From Hyphomicrobium_A sp044507625 (GTDB lineage: Bacteria > Pseudomonadota > Alphaproteobacteria > Rhizobiales > Hyphomicrobiaceae), in assembly GCA_044507625.1 (NCBI GenBank), contig JBIQJE010000015.1, forward strand, positions 1 through 64,000: 64,000 nt of DNA. The letters run 5' to 3'. Both the position numbers and the translations under genes were made by a program. This document shows positions 60,493 to 64,000 of this stretch, piece after piece. Every line of letters begins with the position of its first letter. Positions within the stretch are counted from its first letter, which is position 1. The notes beneath the pieces are model-generated. The model made no database searches. It worked only from the letters and a program-made list of their open reading frames with translations, and was not told where the DNA came from.

Positions 60493-61803
60493 TCATTGAG
60501 TGTACGCTTGGCATTTGGTTTCCGGCTTATCGACACCGAGCGTGTCGAGTTCGCTGAACTGATGCAAAAAGCCCTGCTGGGGCGAAACGCTCACCAGCAG
60601 CTTCGGCGTGGCAATGAGGATGGGCTGGCGCAACTGGCCATTCCAGTTCCGCAGCGACAGGCCGACGCCCTTGAAGCCGGCGATGTCGAACTTGGGCGAT
60701 TTGATGTAGTTGACGAGATCCTGGTACTTCCCGGACTTCGTGCGCGAGGCAGCCTCGCCGATCATCCGCGCGGCGAGCCACGCGTTATAGTCGATCGGAC
60801 GCATGTCGCGGACGGATTGCCGCTTGAAACGGTTCTGGAACTGCGTGCCGCCCCATAGCTCGATGGCGGGATGCCAGCTCTGCGCGGTGAGGCCCGCCGT
60901 GCCGGCAACCGGACGCGGCTCCCAGGTCCGGTAAGGCAGATAATCGCCGAAAAGGTTGCTCTCGTCGGCAACGATGACGATATCGTGGTCGGGCGCACCC
61001 TGGGTGAAGGTTGGGATCTGCTGCTGCACCTGCTCGAATCCGCCGTCGGTGCGCCGGTTGCCGGAATCGTACGTGAAGACGCGCTCTTCGACGATCTTGG
61101 CGCCGAACCGCTTGGCGGCGCGGCGGATAGCGTCGGCATAGAGCTTGTCTTTCTCGGTGGGGCCGAGCACGAGCAGCCACCGTGGCCACTTCTTCCAGGC
61201 GAGATACTGCGCAAGCCCGTCGGCCAGCATGCTGCGGGTCGGCGCCGTATGCAGCACTTGGGCGCGGCAGTCCTCCTCGCGCAGGCTATCGTCGGGGGCG
61301 CTGTAGTTGATCAGCAGCGCCTCTTTTCCCTTCAGCGCATCCGCCATCTTGAGAAGCGTGGCCGGGGCCGCGTCGACGAGAACGAAGTGCTGGCCCTCAT
61401 CGACCTTTTTGACGACGTCCGCGATCAGTTTGTCGGGATCGGAGTCCTCCACCGTATCGAGGGTGAACTCCTGATTCATGAAGCGGCCGGTGGTATTGTT
61501 GTCGGTTATGGCGAGCTTGGCGCCGGCGACGCCGAGATCCTTCGGCGGCAGGTCGAGCAGCGAGAGCGGCAGCGGCTCATCGCGCAACTCCCGCGCGAGC
61601 AAAATCGGCACGACGGTCGTATCGGGCTTCGCGGGCTCGGTTTTTGCGGCTTCGGCACCGGGCGGGGCAGCGGGATCCTGGGCAAGGGCGGATGCGGGGG
61701 CCAGAACGAGTGCCGCAGCGCACGCGAGCAGCATGCTCTGGATCGGCCGGGCGCCGCGCCTTAAGAGGGTGCAGCGGCTCCGATCGGCTGTACCTGTCGC
61801 CAT
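60493..61803 (-). CDS. lutA: ABC transporter substrate-binding protein, PQQ-dependent alcohol dehydrogenase/lut system
   Basis: A 436-residue periplasmic type I binding protein. The signal peptide ends APASALAQD. Core motifs are VPILLARELRDEPLPLSLLDLPPKDLGVAGAKLAITDNNTTGRF, FVLVDAAPATLLKMADA, LINYSAPDDSLREEDC, KKWPRWLLVLGPTEKDKLYADAIRRAAKRFGAKI and RDMRPIDYNAWLAARMIGEA. The C-terminus ends CQAYTQ, typical of the family. GAGGAAAAAAG precedes ATG at 61803. It is the first gene of the leftward lut-like operon and divergent from the DUF2380 gene. Confidence 0.9.
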   Translation of the reverse strand: MATGTADRSRCTLLRRGARPIQSMLLACAAALVLAPASALAQDPAAPPGAEAAKTEPAKPDTTVVPILLARELRDEPLPLSLLDLPPKDLGVAGAKLAITDNNTTGRFMNQEFTLDTVEDSDPDKLIADVVKKVDEGQHFVLVDAAPATLLKMADALKGKEALLINYSAPDDSLREEDCRAQVLHTAPTRSMLADGLAQYLAWKKWPRWLLVLGPTEKDKLYADAIRRAAKRFGAKIVEERVFTYDSGNRRTDGGFEQVQQQIPTFTQGAPDHDIVIVADESNLFGDYLPYRTWEPRPVAGTAGLTAQSWHPAIELWGGTQFQNRFKRQSVRDMRPIDYNAWLAARMIGEAASRTKSGKYQDLVNYIKSPKFDIAGFKGVGLSLRNWNGQLRQPILIATPKLLVSVSPQQGFLHQFSELDTLGVDKPETKCQAYTQ

Positions 61804-62059
61804 CAAGCTTTTTTCCTCCAAACACCACCCGGGCTCCGTTGTCCGGGCCTTATTGAGGGGCAGTCTGTTACTATGTTGCAGTAAAAGGGGATGGGGTACC
61901 ACCCTTGTCAAGGGCTCCCGATTTTACTCGCGCACTTGTGACCTTTCCCATGCCACCAAGTGGCAACTAACCCCTTGCAATTAGCACCCCGTTCGGCACA
62001 CCTAACCCCTAACACTATAACAGACCAAGCAGTCTACTGTGCGTGGCAGGGGAAACGTC

Positions 62060-62581
62060 TTGATTGCTAAACGGATTGTCATCTTTGTGCTGGCCTTGGC
62101 ACTGTACCCCGGTGCCGCTTTTGCTGCGCAAAAAGCGATCATTTTTCCCTTCGACCTGATTGATCAGCAGCAGCAGTTCGAAATCGGCCTCATGCCCAAG
62201 GGGCTCGACCCTGAGGACAAGCGCCGGCTCGGTGTCATCACCGACGAGCTTACACGGCTGATTAAGGAAAGCGGCCGCTACGAGGTTCTCGATCCCGCGC
62301 CCATCGCCAAGGATATCGAAGACAAGGCGCCGATTTATAAATGCAATGGCTGCGAGGATGATCTGGCCAAGAAAGTCGGCGCCGACGTTGCTTTCATCGG
62401 CACGGTGCGCAAGGCTTCGGATGTACTGTTTACCGTGAGCATCTACGTCCGCGACGTCGCCAGTGAAAAGGTGATCCACCAGGGCTCGAGCGAAATCTAC
62501 GGCAATACCGACAAGATGTGGTTGCGCGCGGTGAACTACATCGTCGACCGGCGCCTATATGCCGATAGAGGTGCAAAATGA
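62060..62581 (+). CDS. DUF2380/DUF3280-type secreted protein
   Basis: A 173-residue protein starting at TTG 62060 behind GGGGAAACG. Signal peptide IAKRIVIFVLALALYPGAAFA is followed by KAIIFPFDLIDQQQQFEIGLMPKGLDPEDKRRLGVITDELTRLIKESGRYEVLDPAPI, KCNGCEDDLAKKVGADVAFIGTVRKASDVLFTVSIYVRD. The pattern of a TolB-like N-terminal domain and a KCNGC pair matches DUF2380 proteins found beside this ABC system. Its stop overlaps the next start by four bases. Confidence 0.82.
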   Translation: MIAKRIVIFVLALALYPGAAFAAQKAIIFPFDLIDQQQQFEIGLMPKGLDPEDKRRLGVITDELTRLIKESGRYEVLDPAPIAKDIEDKAPIYKCNGCEDDLAKKVGADVAFIGTVRKASDVLFTVSIYVRDVASEKVIHQGSSEIYGNTDKMWLRAVNYIVDRRLYADRGAK

Positions 62582-63576
62582 TCGACCGTCGCCGACTGCT
62601 GCTTGCCGGCGGTGCGGCTGCCGTTGCGGGCATGACCGGTGTCGGCCTCCCTGCCGGGCGCGCCAGCGCGGCGGGCTCGCTCCGTGTCGCCTCCCTGAAG
62701 TTCGGCTCGCTGAATTGGCTGCTGGAAACCATCCGTACGGAAGGCCTCGCCGACAGGGCTGGCCTTCAGATCATCGTCGTCGAGGTGGCGACCAATCAGG
62801 CCGGTCCGGTGGCGCTGCTGTCGGGAGAGGCAGAGGTCATCGTCAGCGACTGGCCGTGGGCCCTGCGCCAGCGCGCCATGGGGGAGCACTTGAGGTTCGC
62901 CCCTTATTCCTCCGCTCTCGGCGCGGTGATGGTCGCCCCCGATTCCCCGATCAAGACCTTCGCCGACCTCAAGGGCAAGCGCCTCGGCGTGGCCGGTGGA
63001 GCCATCGACAAGAGCTGGCTTCTGCTACGGGCCTATTCGCGGCGCGTCCTGGGCGCCGATATTGCAACCCTGGCAGAGCCGTCCTACGGCGCCGCGCCGC
63101 TGCTCACGGCAGAGGCGGAGGCGGGCCGTCTCGATGCGGTCCTTAATTTCTGGACCTACGCCGCGCGCATGCAAGGCGAGAACTACCGCACGCTCATCGG
63201 AATGGACGAGGTGCTGGAAGCGCTCGACATCAAGCCGGTGCCCTCGCTCGTCGGCTTCATTTGGCGCGAGGATATCGAGGCGAAGAAACCGGCTGAGCTC
63301 GCCACGTTCCTTTCCGTGATCGAGCAGGGCAATGCAATCCTTGCCAAGTCCGATGCCGCCTGGGACCACATCCGCCATCTCGTGCGTCCGGAATCGGATG
63401 CCGAGTTCGCCGCCATCAAGGCCTATTACCGGGCCGGCATTCCAAAACCCTGGACCGATGCGGAGACGCACGCCGCTGAAAAGCTCACGCAGGTGCTGGT
63501 CGACGTGAGCGGCGCCCAGCTTCTTGGCAAAGATACGCCCTTCGATCCTAAGCTATTCCATGCGGCAGGCAGTTAA
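62578..63576 (+). CDS. NitT/TauT-type ABC transporter substrate-binding protein
   Basis: A 332-residue periplasmic protein with a Tat-like signal (MIDRRRLLLAGGAAAVAGMTG; RR followed by a hydrophobic stretch). The domain has LRVASLKFGSLNWLLETIRTEGL, VEVATNQAGPVALLSGEAEVIVSDWPWALRQR, DSPIKTFADLKGKRLGVAGGAIDKSWLL and LNFWTYAARMQGENYRTLI. It resembles NMT1/THI5-like binding proteins. The substrate is unknown; in this context a cofactor, a metal chelate or a small organic molecule is possible. It overlaps the permease gene by 17 bases. Confidence 0.87.
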   Translation: MIDRRRLLLAGGAAAVAGMTGVGLPAGRASAAGSLRVASLKFGSLNWLLETIRTEGLADRAGLQIIVVEVATNQAGPVALLSGEAEVIVSDWPWALRQRAMGEHLRFAPYSSALGAVMVAPDSPIKTFADLKGKRLGVAGGAIDKSWLLLRAYSRRVLGADIATLAEPSYGAAPLLTAEAEAGRLDAVLNFWTYAARMQGENYRTLIGMDEVLEALDIKPVPSLVGFIWREDIEAKKPAELATFLSVIEQGNAILAKSDAAWDHIRHLVRPESDAEFAAIKAYYRAGIPKPWTDAETHAAEKLTQVLVDVSGAQLLGKDTPFDPKLFHAAGS

Positions 63577-64000
63577 CGCGCCCGCCCGCGGCTTCAAGGT
63601 CGGGCGCCTCGGTTGGACACTGGTCTCCCTGCTGGCACTCGTGCTGCTGTGGGAGCTGGCGGCTGTCATCGCGCAGAGCCGGTATCTTCCCGGCCCCCTG
63701 GCGGTGACGGAAGCGATGGTGCGCGAAGCGCAAACCGGAGAGCTTTGGAAGAACATTTGGGCGACGCTCTTTCGCGTCGCCTTTAGTTTCGTCTTCGCGA
63801 TGTTCATCGGCTCGGCGATCGGCCTTGCGCTCGGCCGCCATCCGATGGCGGACCGCTTTTTCGATGCTTGGCTGATCTTCTTCCTCAATCTGCCGGCCCT
63901 CGTCATCATCGTGCTTTGTTATATCTGGTTCGGGCTGACGGAGGTCGCGGCCATCCTGGCCGTATCGATCAACAAGATCCCCAATGTCGCCGTCACCATG
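63560..64000 (+). CDS. NitT/TauT-type ABC transporter permease, C-terminus outside window
   Basis: 147 residues are visible before the window edge. The first membrane span is LVSLLALVLLWELAAVIAQ, then LPGPLAVTEAMVREAQTGELWKNIWATLFRVAFSFVFAMFIGSAIGLALGRHPMADRFFDAWLIFFLNLPALVIIVLCYIWFGLTEVAAILAVSINKIPNV, which is the binding-protein-dependent permease pattern. ATG at 63560 lies inside the end of the binding-protein gene. Confidence 0.88.
   Translation, partial: MRQAVNAPARGFKVGRLGWTLVSLLALVLLWELAAVIAQSRYLPGPLAVTEAMVREAQTGELWKNIWATLFRVAFSFVFAMFIGSAIGLALGRHPMADRFFDAWLIFFLNLPALVIIVLCYIWFGLTEVAAILAVSINKIPNVAVTM

Noticed and set aside
1..64000. CRISPR array
   Set aside because: No set of regularly spaced 23-40 bp repeats with unique spacers; the only tandem arrays have no spacers (57-bp and 25-bp units).

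Overview
The window comes from a high-GC alphaproteobacterial methylotroph, most likely Hyphomicrobium or a close relative in the Hyphomicrobiales (inference). The case rests on a lanthanide-type methanol dehydrogenase operon (xoxFGJ), the fhcBADC formyltransferase/hydrolase operon of H4MPT-linked formaldehyde oxidation, a polyhydroxybutyrate synthase, and a gene set close to the lanthanide-uptake (lut) cluster of Methylobacterium.

Layout. 1-9.4 kb is housekeeping: PHB synthase (cut by the left edge), an aminotransferase / homoserine dehydrogenase / GlpX run interrupted by a reverse-strand epimerase, and recJ. 9.7-11.2 kb is a small eroded accessory patch beside a tRNA-Glu, with a broken immunity-like gene and two imperfect direct repeats. 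11.5-16.2 kb carries envelope proteins, including a fusion of a glycosyltransferase-51 domain with an L,D-transpeptidase. 16.5-20.7 kb is an amino-sugar and peptidoglycan recycling cluster (murQ, GlcNAc kinase, SIS protein, nagA). 20.7-31 kb is mixed housekeeping and transport, with an EAL protein whose catalytic signature is degenerate. 31-35.3 kb is a copper acquisition and delivery cluster. 35.3-38 kb has a 57-bp tandem repeat, a stress protein, a DUF1194 protein and a pentapeptide-repeat gene split by an internal inversion.

38-64 kb is the methylotrophy block. Methanol is oxidised in the periplasm by XoxF, with XoxG as electron acceptor and XoxJ as accessory protein. Formaldehyde carbon bound to H4MPT is released as formate through FhcABCD. 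Around these lie the quinoprotein-associated proteins (SoxYZ-like carrier, zinc metallohydrolase, two beta-propellers, CXXCW protein, SRPBCC protein) and an ABC system (substrate-binding protein, ATPase, permease, exported protein) matching the lut type. A 2.63-kb IS1595-family element with cargo genes is inserted exactly in the T-tract of the xoxFGJ terminator, flanked by an 8-bp target duplication. The right edge enters a second, NitT/TauT-like ABC transporter.

The most unusual observations are the inversion-split pentapeptide gene, the cargo-bearing IS1595 element in the xox terminator, the GT51/L,D-transpeptidase fusion and a duplicated 3' end of the aminotransferase gene in front of hom. 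All calls come from reading the sequence; no database search was run.
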